64,000 nucleotides of DNA from Maricaulis sp017643475 (GTDB lineage: Bacteria; Pseudomonadota; Alphaproteobacteria; Caulobacterales; Maricaulaceae): positions 682,001-746,000 of the forward strand of contig NZ_CP138920.1 in NCBI RefSeq assembly GCF_047123815.1, read 5' to 3'. The notes beneath the pieces are model-generated. The model ran no database searches. It had not been told where the DNA came from and saw nothing but the letters and a program-made list of their open reading frames with translations. Each line of letters starts with the position of its first letter. The first letter of the stretch is position 1. Made by a program: the position numbers and the translations under genes. Positions 34,577-42,999 of this stretch are shown here, in pieces.

Positions 34577-34951
34577 CTAGACTTTCTGTGCTTCGGTGAT
34601 CTTGTAGGTCAGGTCATCGCCGTCGGCTTCGTGGATGGTGAGATACTCTCCGATCCGTAGCAGATGATCACCGAGGCTGAAGACCGGTTCGTCCGGGCCT
34701 TCGTGTTCCTCGTCATATTGGAAGAACCAGTGACTGCCGCGATGAGTCAGCCAGCCATCCGCCTTCTCCGCGTCCTCGGGCGAGAAACGATCGACCGTGC
34801 AGCGGGCGCGGTGTTCGCGCCACATCTCCACATCGAGATGCCCGTCCTTGTCCAGCGGCGCCACGACGACATAGCCGTGATTGTCATCCCCTTCGGGGTA
34901 ACCAGCATCGGGATTGCGCCCCAGGCGCATGACCACACGTGTCAGAGACAT
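34577..34951 (-). CDS. Conserved-looking hypothetical protein
   Basis: 124 residues, AGGGAGA about 6 nt before the ATG. Soluble, acidic and rich in aromatic residues: YPEGDDNHGYVVVAPLDKDG, WREHRARCTVDRFSPED, SHWFFQYDEEHEGPDEPVF and FSLGDHLLRIGEYLTI. Reads like a small beta-rich fold with a single cysteine. No family recognised. Confidence 0.7.
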   Translation of the reverse strand: MSLTRVVMRLGRNPDAGYPEGDDNHGYVVVAPLDKDGHLDVEMWREHRARCTVDRFSPEDAEKADGWLTHRGSHWFFQYDEEHEGPDEPVFSLGDHLLRIGEYLTIHEADGDDLTYKITEAQKV

Positions 34952-35121
34952 GGAATTCTCCCTTATTTATTTATGGATATATCAGCCAAGGTCGGGCCAC
35001 CGGTCCAGACCTGCAAGCGCGACAAGACCGCACAGTTTTCATCAGCTGCGTGCAGCACATCGGTGGAGCCGCGGCGCTGGCTCTGTTACATCCTGCCTGT
35101 CAATCAGTCATTTGAGGCCTC

Positions 35122-35745
35122 ATGCCCCGCGCCACTGCCGCCAGTAAAACCAAACAGCCCCGTGCCTGGCAGAGAATGATCTCCGGCCGCCGGCTGGACC
35201 TGCTCGACCCCTCGCCCTTTGATGTGGAGATCGAGGATATCGCCCATGGCCTCGCACGTGTTGCGCGCTGGAATGGCCAGACCAAGGGCGATCACGCCTT
35301 CTCTGTTGCGGAACACTCTGTCGTGGTGCTTGAGATTGTCGATCATCTCTATCCCGGCCTGGCACCGAAATGGCGACTGGCCGCCCTGCTGCACGACGCA
35401 CCGGAATATGTGATCGGTGACATGATCAGCCCGTTCAAGGCGGCACTCGGTGTGGATTATCGTGCTTTCGAGGACCGGCTCGAGGCTGCTGTCCACCTGC
35501 GGTTCGGCCTGCCGCCAAAGCTGAGCCAGGACGTCAAACGCAAGATCAAGCGCGCCGACATTGTCTGCGCCTATTTCGAGGCGACCCAGATCGCCGGCTT
35601 CACGCACGAGGAATCCGTTGAATTCTTCGGTCGCCCGCCGCCCGGGCTGGAAATCGCCATCCGCCCGTTGTGCGTCAAGGACGCCCAGGCCTTGTTCCTC
35701 GACCGGTTTGAGCAGACGCTTGCAGAAGTCGAGGATGCCGGCTGA
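35122..35745 (+). CDS. HD domain phosphohydrolase (YfbR-like)
   Basis: 207 residues, COG1896-type HD hydrolase: SVAEHSVVVLEIVDHL, ALLHDAPEYVIGDMISPFKAAL (HD motif HD-x-PE) and KIKRADIVCAYFEATQIAGF. YfbR members are dNMP 5'-nucleotidases. It overlaps the next gene, a NadQ-like regulator, by one base (TGATG), so a link with NAD or nucleotide metabolism is likely. The reaction in this organism is not proven. Confidence 0.88.
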   Translation: MPRATAASKTKQPRAWQRMISGRRLDLLDPSPFDVEIEDIAHGLARVARWNGQTKGDHAFSVAEHSVVVLEIVDHLYPGLAPKWRLAALLHDAPEYVIGDMISPFKAALGVDYRAFEDRLEAAVHLRFGLPPKLSQDVKRKIKRADIVCAYFEATQIAGFTHEESVEFFGRPPPGLEIAIRPLCVKDAQALFLDRFEQTLAEVEDAG

Positions 35746-36713
35746 TGCCAACAGCGACTGAACTTGTGGTGGGACTGAATGCGGTGATCCTGACCGTAAA
35801 CCAGGATCGCCCGCAGGTTCTCATCGTGCCCCAGGACAATACCGAGGTGGCCCTGCCCTTCGGTCCGTTCAACCCGGCGGAACACCGCACATTTGAGATC
35901 GGCCTGCGCCGCTGGGTGCAGGAACAGGCGCGTTTCCAGCTGGGTTATGTCGAACAGCTCTACACATTCGGTGATCGCGGCCGGGAGGCGCCCGTGGCCG
36001 CGATGACCGATATCGGCGATGGCCGCATCATCTCGGTCGGCTATCTCGCCCTGACGTCTGACACCTCCACGCCGCCCGATGGCGGTGGCCTGTGGCGCGA
36101 CTGGTATGGCTTTTTCCCCTGGGAAGACTGGCGTGAGGGCAAACCCGCTGTCATCGACGCGGAAATCCTGCCGCGCCTGTCGGCCTGGGCGGACGAGGCC
36201 GCGGCGCCCGATCGCCGCGCCACCCGTCACGACCGGCTCAAACAAACCTTCGGCGAAGGCGGATCACGCTGGAATGAAGAACGGGTGCTGGATCGCTACG
36301 AGCTGCTGTACGAGGCCGGTCTGGTTGAGGAAGCTGCCCGCGACGGCCAGGCGGATCGCCCTTCTGGCTGTCCTGGCCTCGGCCTGACCATGGCCTCCGA
36401 TCATCGCCGCATCCTGGCCACGGCCCTCTCCCGCCTGCGTGGCAAGGTGAAATACCGGCCAGTCGCCTTCGAATTGATGCCGGAAGCCTTCACCCTCTCC
36501 ACCCTGCAGCACTCGGTGGAAGCTATTATCGGCTATCGCCTGCACAAGCAGAATTTCCGCCGCGCGCTTGATCGCGCTGGTTTTGTAGAAGGCACGGGCA
36601 AGATGGAAAGCCAGACGGGCGGACGCCCGGCCGAGCTCTATCGCTATTGCCGCGAAGCCCTGGCGGGCCTGCCTTCGCTGGGCCTGGCCACGCCAAAACT
36701 GCGCGACGCCTGA
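35745..36713 (+). CDS. nadQ: NadQ-like regulator of NAD biosynthesis (Nudix-related)
   Basis: 322 residues. The N-terminal part (about 1-150) is Nudix-like (LVVGLNAVILTVNQDRPQVL, ISVGYLALTSD) but lacks a clean Nudix box. The C-terminal part holds a winged-helix-type region (about 215-300): LRGKVKYRPVAFELMPEAFTLSTL and GGRPAELYRYCREAL, as in NrtR-like regulators. From memory this is the COG4111/NadQ family, which represses NAD genes in alphaproteobacteria. Three palindromes of one type lie upstream of nadA, 0.8 kb away, and are the expected target. The symbol is by family and context. Confidence 0.75.
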   Translation: MPTATELVVGLNAVILTVNQDRPQVLIVPQDNTEVALPFGPFNPAEHRTFEIGLRRWVQEQARFQLGYVEQLYTFGDRGREAPVAAMTDIGDGRIISVGYLALTSDTSTPPDGGGLWRDWYGFFPWEDWREGKPAVIDAEILPRLSAWADEAAAPDRRATRHDRLKQTFGEGGSRWNEERVLDRYELLYEAGLVEEAARDGQADRPSGCPGLGLTMASDHRRILATALSRLRGKVKYRPVAFELMPEAFTLSTLQHSVEAIIGYRLHKQNFRRALDRAGFVEGTGKMESQTGGRPAELYRYCREALAGLPSLGLATPKLRDA

Positions 36714-36720
36714 GCGACGG

Positions 36721-37149
36721 ATGACCACGAGCCCGCAAGTCGACATCGTGTATCAGCTTCACGCCCTTTGGAATAATGGCGATCTTTCGCGCATTGCAGC
36801 GATCTATCACCCGGACTTCCTGGCCCATTGGCCGGGCAGCAGCGAAACCCCTCAGCGCTCGGGATTTGCCGGGGTTGAATACGGCGTCGAGCGGATCCGC
36901 TCCGCCTTCCCCGACTGGACGGAAACCGTGCTCGACACGATCGAACAATATGACCGGGTTGTGACCCGCTATGTTTCGACGGGCACCCATGAGGGCCCAT
37001 TCTGGGGTATCGCCCCGACAGGACGAAAAATCCGCATCGAGGAAATGTCGATTTATCGTTTCCAGTCCGGCCGGATCATCGAGCAATGGTGTCTATGCGA
37101 CGAGCTGGCCCGGCTACGGCAGCTCGGCGTTGCCCTGCCACACGAATAG
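36721..37149 (+). CDS. SnoaL-like / ester cyclase family protein
   Basis: 142 residues of the NTF2-like fold: LHALWNNGDLSRIAAIYHPDFLAH, GVERIRSAFPDWTETVLDTIEQ, THEGPFWGIAPTGRKIRIEEM and IYRFQSGRIIEQWCL. The family holds polyketide cyclases and proteins of unknown activity. It follows nadQ by 7 bp and may be cotranscribed. A link to NAD metabolism is not known. Confidence 0.85.
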   Translation: MTTSPQVDIVYQLHALWNNGDLSRIAAIYHPDFLAHWPGSSETPQRSGFAGVEYGVERIRSAFPDWTETVLDTIEQYDRVVTRYVSTGTHEGPFWGIAPTGRKIRIEEMSIYRFQSGRIIEQWCLCDELARLRQLGVALPHE

Positions 37150-37226
37150 AATTCAAAGATCCGTGAGATAGGTTGCATATTCACCCTCACCACACATAAT
37201 TGCTGCCGCTTCCGGGGGAGTGTGTT

Positions 37227-37457
37227 GTGCGTACCAGTGTGATTACGAATGCGGGCCTTTCCGGTCTCAGCTATCTGGCCGCCCTCTTGGCCGCGTTTCA
37301 TGAGATTTATCTTCTGTCACTGTTGTTTGCCATCCTGACCACCATCCCGCTGCTGGGATTTTCATGGGATTCGCGCGGCGTGAAACGCACACTTTTCGGC
37401 GTGATTACAACGGCTTCCGCCCTGTTCGCGGTCTATTCCGGCGTCGTCGTCTCCTGA
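37227..37457 (+). CDS. Small membrane protein
   Basis: 76 residues with a GTG start; GGGGGAG 6 nt upstream decides it. Two or three hydrophobic segments: LSGLSYLAALLAAFHEIYLLSL, LFAILTTIPLLGFSW and TLFGVITTASALFAVYSGVVV. No family recognised. It stands between the nadQ run and the nadA promoter region. Confidence 0.65.
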   Translation: MRTSVITNAGLSGLSYLAALLAAFHEIYLLSLLFAILTTIPLLGFSWDSRGVKRTLFGVITTASALFAVYSGVVVS

Positions 37458-37477
37458 GCGATCAAACTCTTGCACTA

Positions 37478-37492
37478 TGCTCCGGCTGAGCA
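37478..37492. promoter_or_regulatory. Putative NadQ operator, site 1
   Basis: TGCTCC-ggc-TGAGCA, a 6-3-6 palindrome with one mismatch at the arm end. It lies 106 bp before the nadA ATG and shares its form with the two following sites. Assignment to NadQ is inference from the family and from the neighbouring nadQ gene. Confidence 0.6.
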
Positions 37493-37512
37493 TATACAGG
37501 GATCACCAATTA

Positions 37513-37527
37513 GGCTCACTTCGAGCA
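37513..37527. promoter_or_regulatory. Putative NadQ operator, site 2
   Basis: GGCTCA-ctt-CGAGCA, same 6-3-6 pattern and the same inner CTT as site 3. Both sites are followed by AAAA, so the similarity runs beyond the palindrome. It lies 71 bp before the nadA ATG. Confidence 0.6.
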
Positions 37528-37568
37528 AAAGGCGATTGTTCTGATCGCCAATTTTCAGATCTGAGTAA

Positions 37569-37583
37569 TGCTCACTTTGAGCA
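37569..37583. promoter_or_regulatory. Putative NadQ operator, site 3
   Basis: TGCTCA-ctt-TGAGCA, a perfect 6-bp palindrome. It includes the ATG at 37568-37570, which would otherwise be a possible nadA start; this supports the start at 37598 that follows GAGGGGAAG. Binding here would block transcription or translation initiation of nadA. Confidence 0.65.
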
Positions 37584-37597
37584 AAATGGAGGGGAAG

Positions 37598-38716
37598 ATG
37601 GACGGACTTAGCTGGGACAAGAACCTGCAGGCCGATGAAGGCCGCACGTCCGACACCTATGACTTGCCCTATACGGACGAGGTGAAAGCCGCGACCGATC
37701 ATCTCTATGCGCGCGTGAAACACGTTGTCACACCGATGGAATGGCCGCAGAAGGCCGCTCTGATCCACGCCATCAACGAGCTGAAGAAAGAGAAGAAAGC
37801 CGTCATCCTGGCGCATAACTACATGACCGCCGACATCTTCCACACGGTTGGCGATCTGATGGGCGACAGCCTGGCCCTGGCGCGCATGGCCGCCGACAGC
37901 GATGCCGAGATCATCGTCCAGGCCGGTGTGCATTTCATGGCCGAGACGGCCAAGTGCATGGCACCGAACAAGACGGTCCTCATCCCCGACACCCGCGCCG
38001 GCTGCAGCCTGGCGACCTCCATCACGGCGGAGGATGTGCGCCGCATCAAGGCGGCCTATCCGGGCATTCCGGTGGCCACCTATGTGAACACCACGGCGGA
38101 TGTGAAAGCCGAGTGCGACATCACCTGCACCAGCTCCAACGCCGTCCAGGTCGTTGAGAGCCTGGGCAGCGACACCGTTATCCTGTTGCCGGACCAGTAT
38201 CTGGCCAAGAATGTCGCCGCACAGACGGATGTGAAAATCCTCACCTGGGCCGGAAGCTGTGAAGTGCATGAGCAATTCACCGCCCAGGACGTCCAGGACC
38301 TGCGCGACGCTCATCCCGGCGTTGTCATCATCACCCACCCGGAAAGCCCGCTGGACGTGGTCCAGGCTGCCGATTTCGCCGGCTCCACCGCCGCCATGGC
38401 CGACTGGGCGCGCAAGAGCGGCGCCAAGACCGCCGTTCTGCTGACCGAATGCTCCATGAGCGACAATGTCACGGTTGAAGTTCCGGAAGTGAATTTCGTG
38501 CGCCCGTGCAATCTCTGCCCGCACATGAAGAAAATCACGCTGGAAAACATCTATGACTGCCTGAAATTCGGCCAGCACGAGGTCGAGGTCGACGACACCG
38601 TCATCGAAGGCGCCCGCGCCGCCGTCCAGGCCATGCTCGACCTGCCCAAGCCCGCCGTCCCGGCCAGCTTTGACCCGAGCAAGCAGGAAAAACCGGTCGA
38701 GCTGGTCAGCATCTAG
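37598..38716 (+). CDS. nadA: Quinolinate synthase
   Basis: 372 residues from MDGLSWDKNLQADEGRTSDT. The start at 37598 follows GAGGGGAAG; the more upstream ATG lies within operator site 3. Cysteines for the 4Fe-4S cluster are seen in AETAKCMAPNK, ECDITCTSSNAV and RPCNLCPHMKK. The enzyme condenses iminoaspartate with dihydroxyacetone phosphate to quinolinate. It is the first gene of the run nadA-macrodomain-unknown-nadB-nadC, which is expected to be repressed by NadQ when NAD is high. Confidence 0.96.
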   Translation: MDGLSWDKNLQADEGRTSDTYDLPYTDEVKAATDHLYARVKHVVTPMEWPQKAALIHAINELKKEKKAVILAHNYMTADIFHTVGDLMGDSLALARMAADSDAEIIVQAGVHFMAETAKCMAPNKTVLIPDTRAGCSLATSITAEDVRRIKAAYPGIPVATYVNTTADVKAECDITCTSSNAVQVVESLGSDTVILLPDQYLAKNVAAQTDVKILTWAGSCEVHEQFTAQDVQDLRDAHPGVVIITHPESPLDVVQAADFAGSTAAMADWARKSGAKTAVLLTECSMSDNVTVEVPEVNFVRPCNLCPHMKKITLENIYDCLKFGQHEVEVDDTVIEGARAAVQAMLDLPKPAVPASFDPSKQEKPVELVSI

Positions 38717-38730
38717 TCGCGGAGGCCATC

Positions 38731-39249
38731 ATGGCCAACGTAGAACTCACACGTCAAAGCATTGTCGAGCTTGAGGTCGATGCGATCGTCAACGCTGCCA
38801 ACCGCCGCATGCTCGGTGGTGGTGGCGTTGATGGCGTGATCCACCGCGCCGCCGGCCCCGGCCTCCTGGAAGAATGTCGCCTCGCGGGTGGATGTGAGAC
38901 CGGGGATGCCAAGGTCACTGGCGCCCACGACCTGCCGTGCCGCTGGATCATCCACACCGTCGGCCCGATGTGGCGCGGTGGCGATAACGGCGAAGCTGAC
39001 CTGCTGCAATCCTGTTACCGCCGCTCGATCGCGGAGGCCGACGCTCTCGGCGCGAAAACCCTGGCCTTCCCCGCCATCTCCACGGGCGCCTATGGTTTCC
39101 CCGTCGAGGCGGCAGCTCGCATCGCCGTTCAAACCGTCGCACAAGCCGCCCAGGCGACCAGGCTGGAAACCATCTTCCTGGTCACTTTCGACAAACGTAA
39201 TCACAGCGCCCTCAAACAGGCCCTGCGCCGGGAGGAGCTGTTAGGATGA
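38731..39249 (+). CDS. Macrodomain protein (O-acetyl-ADP-ribose deacetylase-like)
   Basis: 172 residues, a full macrodomain of the YmdB/MacroD type: VDAIVNAANRRMLGGGGVDG, VIHRAAGPGLLEECR, WIIHTVGPMW and LAFPAISTGAYGFPVEAA. It removes ADP-ribose from proteins or deacetylates O-acetyl-ADP-ribose, both NAD-derived molecules, which fits its place in the nad operon. It begins 14 bp after nadA and overlaps the next gene by 4 bp (ATGA). Confidence 0.94.
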   Translation: MANVELTRQSIVELEVDAIVNAANRRMLGGGGVDGVIHRAAGPGLLEECRLAGGCETGDAKVTGAHDLPCRWIIHTVGPMWRGGDNGEADLLQSCYRRSIAEADALGAKTLAFPAISTGAYGFPVEAAARIAVQTVAQAAQATRLETIFLVTFDKRNHSALKQALRREELLG

Positions 39250-40298
39250 TCCGTTTACGCTTGTTCTGCACATTCTTGTTTGCGCTTCTCTTTCCGGCTA
39301 CCGCAGCAGCCGTCGCGCAAGACCACATCGTCATACCGGAACCGGCAATTTGCGCCGACATGTCCGTCGAAGATCAAGGCACTTCCCCCAACGCCCCTAT
39401 CACAGCGACGATGTCTCAGATACTCGCAGATCTCGACCGCCGACGACTGACGGGACAACCGTCCGAATTCCAATGTCGCTGGGTCCGGCTGAGCGGGCAC
39501 CTGCGCATGAACCACTTCCGCCTGCCGTCAGGCGACCACATGTTTTACAAGGATCTTTCAGAAGTTTATGCCAGAACCTCGCCGCCGCCCGGTCTACCGA
39601 GCGGGAGCATGCCCCCGACCGCAATCATGATCGAAACCTTCGCGGATCCACATATCGATTTCGATGAAGTTGATGCCCGCGACATGGAACTCATCGCCTT
39701 TGTCTATCAGCCGCTTTGCCGGGTTGTGGAGCGTGGTCAGGGGGGAGAGACTCCTCGCGATTGTTGGCGTGACAGAGAAGGTTACACCCGTCTTCTGGAT
39801 GCACGCATTCACGAAGTAAAAACCGAGCGCCCGATACGCCTTACCGGAGAGCGCAATCGTCCGCTTATCGGAAACTTGATTCATGTGGAAGATAACATCG
39901 GCATCGACCGCAACCTAAGCATCACCGCCTTCAACATGCGGCTTGATCAACTGCTGGAGGCAGATGTCACAGTTCGGCCAACGGACCGGCGGGACGCTCG
40001 CACCATCTCACACAGACCGAGCAATCCGGCGATTGTTCGCCCCGGCGAGGTCTCGCTGGTCGCGCGGATACCACCAAGCTGGGATGAGAGGCAGGTCGCG
40101 TTGTTCGTCGCGAATTATGACCCTGACCGTGGGCTTGGAACATATCCCGCCAGCTATGGCTGCGTATGCCTGAGCGGCGACTGTTCAGATCAATGGCCGT
40201 TGCACACCAATGATCTTGATCGCGTGCATGGCGACTTTCTTTGCCGGATCATCCGCCACCATGACGATTTCCTGATGGAGCTGCGTGAACCATTATGA
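39246..40298 (+). CDS. Unknown secreted protein inside the nad operon
   Basis: 350 residues. Signal peptide MIRLRLFCTFLFALLFPATA; the mature protein contains several cysteines (EPAICADMS, EFQCRWVRLSG, PRDCWRDREG, YGCVCLSGDC and DFLCRII), suggesting disulphides, and a mixed alpha/beta pattern. Start and stop both overlap their neighbours by 4 bp, so it is translationally coupled to the macrodomain gene and nadB. The GC content looks lower than in nadA and nadB. No family was recognised, and a periplasmic protein here is unexpected because NAD synthesis is cytoplasmic. Confidence 0.75.
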   Translation: MIRLRLFCTFLFALLFPATAAAVAQDHIVIPEPAICADMSVEDQGTSPNAPITATMSQILADLDRRRLTGQPSEFQCRWVRLSGHLRMNHFRLPSGDHMFYKDLSEVYARTSPPPGLPSGSMPPTAIMIETFADPHIDFDEVDARDMELIAFVYQPLCRVVERGQGGETPRDCWRDREGYTRLLDARIHEVKTERPIRLTGERNRPLIGNLIHVEDNIGIDRNLSITAFNMRLDQLLEADVTVRPTDRRDARTISHRPSNPAIVRPGEVSLVARIPPSWDERQVALFVANYDPDRGLGTYPASYGCVCLSGDCSDQWPLHTNDLDRVHGDFLCRIIRHHDDFLMELREPL

Positions 40299-41839
40299 CC
40301 CGCCCCGTTCTCATCATCGGAGCCGGCATTGCAGGGCTTTGGGCGGCGTTGAAGATGGCGCCGCGCGAGGTTGTGTTGCTGACAGGTGCCCCGCTGGGCC
40401 AGGGCGCTGCGTCTGGCTGGGCGCAGGGCGGCGTGTCTGCAGCGCTGGCCGATAATGACAGCCCGGCCCTGCATGCGCGCGACACCATGATGGCGGGTGC
40501 TGGCCTGGTTAAGGCTGATGCTGCGCACGCCCTGGCCGAGGGCGCCGCGGCGGAGGTCCGGGCGCTGGCCGCGATTGGCGCGCCGTTCGAGCGCAATGGG
40601 GCTGACTGGTCCCTGTCGCGCGAAGCCGCCCACTCCGCACATCGGGTGGCCCGTGTGAAGGGAGATGGCGCCGGGGCCGCAATCATGGCGACCTTGATCG
40701 AGGCTGTTTGCGCCAGCAAACACATTCATGTCCGCGATGGCTGGCAAGCGGTTCACTTGCTTTCGGGCGAGACCGGATGTGCCGGCGCCCTCGCCGAAGG
40801 ACCAGACGGTGAGGCTGAAACCATCTTCGCCGATGAGACAGTTCTGGCCATGGGCGGTGCGGGGGGCCTGTTTGCCCTGACCACGACACCGGCCGGGGCG
40901 CAGGGGCAGGCCATGGCCATGGCAGCCCGCCTGGGCGCGCAGATCCAGGATCCGGAATTCGTGCAATTCCACCCGACCGCGCTCAACGCCGATCTCGACC
41001 CGGCACCCTTGTGTACCGAAGCCCTGCGCGGCGAAGGCGCCGTCCTGATCGACAAGACAGGCGAGCGCTTCATGAAGCCGGTGCATGAACTGGCTGAGTT
41101 GGCACCCCGTGATGTTGTGGCCCGCGCCGTGCATCGCCAGAATGCCCGCGGACTGGGGGCCTTCCTGGATTGCCGCGAGGCCATTGGAGACGCATTTCCC
41201 GACCGGTTCCCGGCCGTGTTTGCGGCCTGCCAACGCGCTGGCATTGATCCGCGCGTGCAGCCGATCCCCGTCGCCCCGACCGCGCACTATCATATGGGCG
41301 GTGTGAAAATCGATATCGATGGCCGCACGACTGTCGACGGCCTGTGGGCCATAGGCGAATGTGCCTCCAGTGGTCTGCATGGCGCCAACCGACTGGCGTC
41401 CAACTCTCTGGCAGAGGGCCTGGTTGCTGCTGCGCGGTGCGCTGAGGCGATGTCGAAGGGGGGGCGTCGTGACCTTCCCCCTCCCCCTCGCAAGCTCGGG
41501 ACCTCCCCCGCAAGCGGGGGAGGAAAACTCCCCCATCTCGCCTTGCAACGCTTGCGACAGGCGATGAGCCGGCATTGCGGAGTTGAGCGTTCTGCCAGCG
41601 GTCTTGGAGAGCTGATTGAGCTGATCAACGCGCTGGAAGCCAGTCATGGTCCGGCCGATGCGCTGCTGGCCGCCCGCTTCATCGTCACCGCCGCGCTGCG
41701 CCGAAACGAGAGCCGTGGCGGACATTTCCGCACGGATTATCCCGCGACAGCCGACACCGCCGCACACACGGTCTACACACTGGCTGATCTCGACCAGCCC
41801 AGCACCGAAGCCGCACGCCACAGCGTGCCGGCCGAATAG
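40295..41839 (+). CDS. nadB: L-aspartate oxidase
   Basis: 514 residues. The FAD motif VLIIGAGIAGLWAALKMAPR opens the protein; ASGWAQGGVSAALADNDSP and AMGGAGGLFALTTTPAGAQG are typical flavoprotein signatures, and PTAHYHMGGVKIDIDGRTTV carries the substrate histidine region. It oxidises aspartate to iminoaspartate for NadA. An unusual insert of about 26 residues rich in Pro, Gly, Arg and Lys (KGGRRDLPPPPRKLGTSPAS and GGGKLP), at roughly residues 388-414, lies between the FAD and helical C-terminal parts; it is encoded by a palindromic repeat (41456-41537). Confidence 0.94.
   Translation: MTRPVLIIGAGIAGLWAALKMAPREVVLLTGAPLGQGAASGWAQGGVSAALADNDSPALHARDTMMAGAGLVKADAAHALAEGAAAEVRALAAIGAPFERNGADWSLSREAAHSAHRVARVKGDGAGAAIMATLIEAVCASKHIHVRDGWQAVHLLSGETGCAGALAEGPDGEAETIFADETVLAMGGAGGLFALTTTPAGAQGQAMAMAARLGAQIQDPEFVQFHPTALNADLDPAPLCTEALRGEGAVLIDKTGERFMKPVHELAELAPRDVVARAVHRQNARGLGAFLDCREAIGDAFPDRFPAVFAACQRAGIDPRVQPIPVAPTAHYHMGGVKIDIDGRTTVDGLWAIGECASSGLHGANRLASNSLAEGLVAAARCAEAMSKGGRRDLPPPPRKLGTSPASGGGKLPHLALQRLRQAMSRHCGVERSASGLGELIELINALEASHGPADALLAARFIVTAALRRNESRGGHFRTDYPATADTAAHTVYTLADLDQPSTEAARHSVPAE
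41456..41537. repeat. Palindromic repeat inserted in frame within nadB
   Basis: The core is CCTCCCCCGC-aa-GCGGGGGAGG (41502-41523), a perfect 10-bp stem. It is flanked by runs of G on the left and C on the right that could extend the pairing. The same type of palindrome is common in intergenic DNA of related genomes. Here it lies inside nadB without breaking the frame and adds a Pro/Gly-rich linker. Confidence 0.6.
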
Positions 41840-41847
41840 GACACTCC

Positions 41848-42696
41848 ATGCCCGTCAATCCGATCCCGCGCTATCTCGTTTCCGAGGCTGTCACCCGTGC
41901 CCTGGCCGAAGACCAGGGGGGCCGCGGCGATGTCACGGCACTGGCCTGTATTCCGGCCAAGGCCGAGAGCAAATTCTATTTCGTTTCGCGCCAGGACGGC
42001 ATGTTCTGTGGGATGCAGCCAGCGCTCGAAGCCGTCTGGCAGATGGATCCGGAAGCCCTGGTCAGCCCCCAGGTCGAGGACGGCAGCAAAGTTGCCAAGG
42101 GCGATGTCCTGGCCAGTGTCACCGGCAATGCCCGCGCACTCCTGTCAGCAGAACGTATCGCGCTGAACTTCATGGGCCGAATGAGCGGTATCGCCACCTT
42201 CACCCGCCAGTATGTAGACGCGGTCGCCGAGACCGGTACGCGTATCGCGCACACCCGCAAGACCACGCCGGGATTCCGCGCCTTCGAGCTGCAAGCGGTC
42301 CAGGCCGGTGGCGGGGCGCTGCATCGTTTCGGGCTGGATGACGCCATCCTGATCAAGGACAATCACGTGGCCGTCTGTGGCGGTGTGGCCGAAGCTGTGA
42401 AGGCGGCCCGGGACAGCGCCGGTCACATGACCCGTGTTGCGGTCGAAGTGGATCGGCTGGACCAGCTCGGTGACGCTGTTGAGGCCGGCGCGGAAAGCGT
42501 TCTGCTGGACAATTTCTCGCTGGATGACCTGCGCGGCGCAGTCGCCCAGGCCAAGGGCAAGGTGACGCTGGAAGCCTCCGGAGGCGTCAATCTGGACACG
42601 GTACGCGGCATTGCGGAAACCGGGGTCGATATTATCTCGGTGGGAGCGCTGACCCACTCGGCACCCAATTTCGATATTGGTCTGGACGAGGGCTAG
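41848..42696 (+). CDS. nadC: Nicotinate-nucleotide pyrophosphorylase (carboxylating)
   Basis: 282 residues. ALAEDQGGRGDVTALACIPA at the start, HTRKTTPGFRAFELQAVQAGG (PRPP/quinolinate site), AILIKDNHVAVCGGV and VTLEASGGVNLDTVRGIAET and then VDIISVGALTHS are standard NadC signatures. It makes nicotinate mononucleotide from quinolinate and PRPP. It starts 8 bp after nadB and completes the de novo NAD set. Confidence 0.96.
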   Translation: MPVNPIPRYLVSEAVTRALAEDQGGRGDVTALACIPAKAESKFYFVSRQDGMFCGMQPALEAVWQMDPEALVSPQVEDGSKVAKGDVLASVTGNARALLSAERIALNFMGRMSGIATFTRQYVDAVAETGTRIAHTRKTTPGFRAFELQAVQAGGGALHRFGLDDAILIKDNHVAVCGGVAEAVKAARDSAGHMTRVAVEVDRLDQLGDAVEAGAESVLLDNFSLDDLRGAVAQAKGKVTLEASGGVNLDTVRGIAETGVDIISVGALTHSAPNFDIGLDEG

Positions 42697-42699
42697 GGC

Positions 42700-42999
42700 T
42701 CAGCCGTCCGACTGGACCAGCTTGCCGAGCGGCAAGGGTCCCATTTCCGGATCCGGCAGAACACCGTCCAGCCGGGCCTGTCCGTAACAGAACCCCTCGC
42801 TCATACTGTCATACCAGAGTACGTCGCTGCCATTGCGCGCGACCACCCAGAAGCCGAACCCGTGTTCGGCCCCGGCCTCACGAACCCAGACCTCCGGTTC
42901 GATTCGCAGGCTCTCCCACAGCGTCAGCTGGGCTGCGGACAGCTCTCCCTCGGCGACCAGGACAAGCCCGCGGATCTGGGCCTCGGTGATCAGGCTCAA
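42700..42999 (-). CDS. Hypothetical protein
   Basis: 99 residues, soluble. Starts MSLITEAQIRGLVLVAEGEL and contains SEGFCYGQARLDGVLPDPEM. No recognised family. Its start overlaps the stop of the phosphoribosyltransferase gene by 4 bp, so it is the second gene of a two-gene operon. It is convergent with nadC (3 bp apart), with no terminator between. Confidence 0.65.
   Translation of the reverse strand: MSLITEAQIRGLVLVAEGELSAAQLTLWESLRIEPEVWVREAGAEHGFGFWVVARNGSDVLWYDSMSEGFCYGQARLDGVLPDPEMGPLPLGKLVQSDG

Noticed and set aside
40190..41821. Long minus-strand open frame over nadB
   Set aside because: nadB on the plus strand has clear FAD and active-site motifs; the antisense frame has none.
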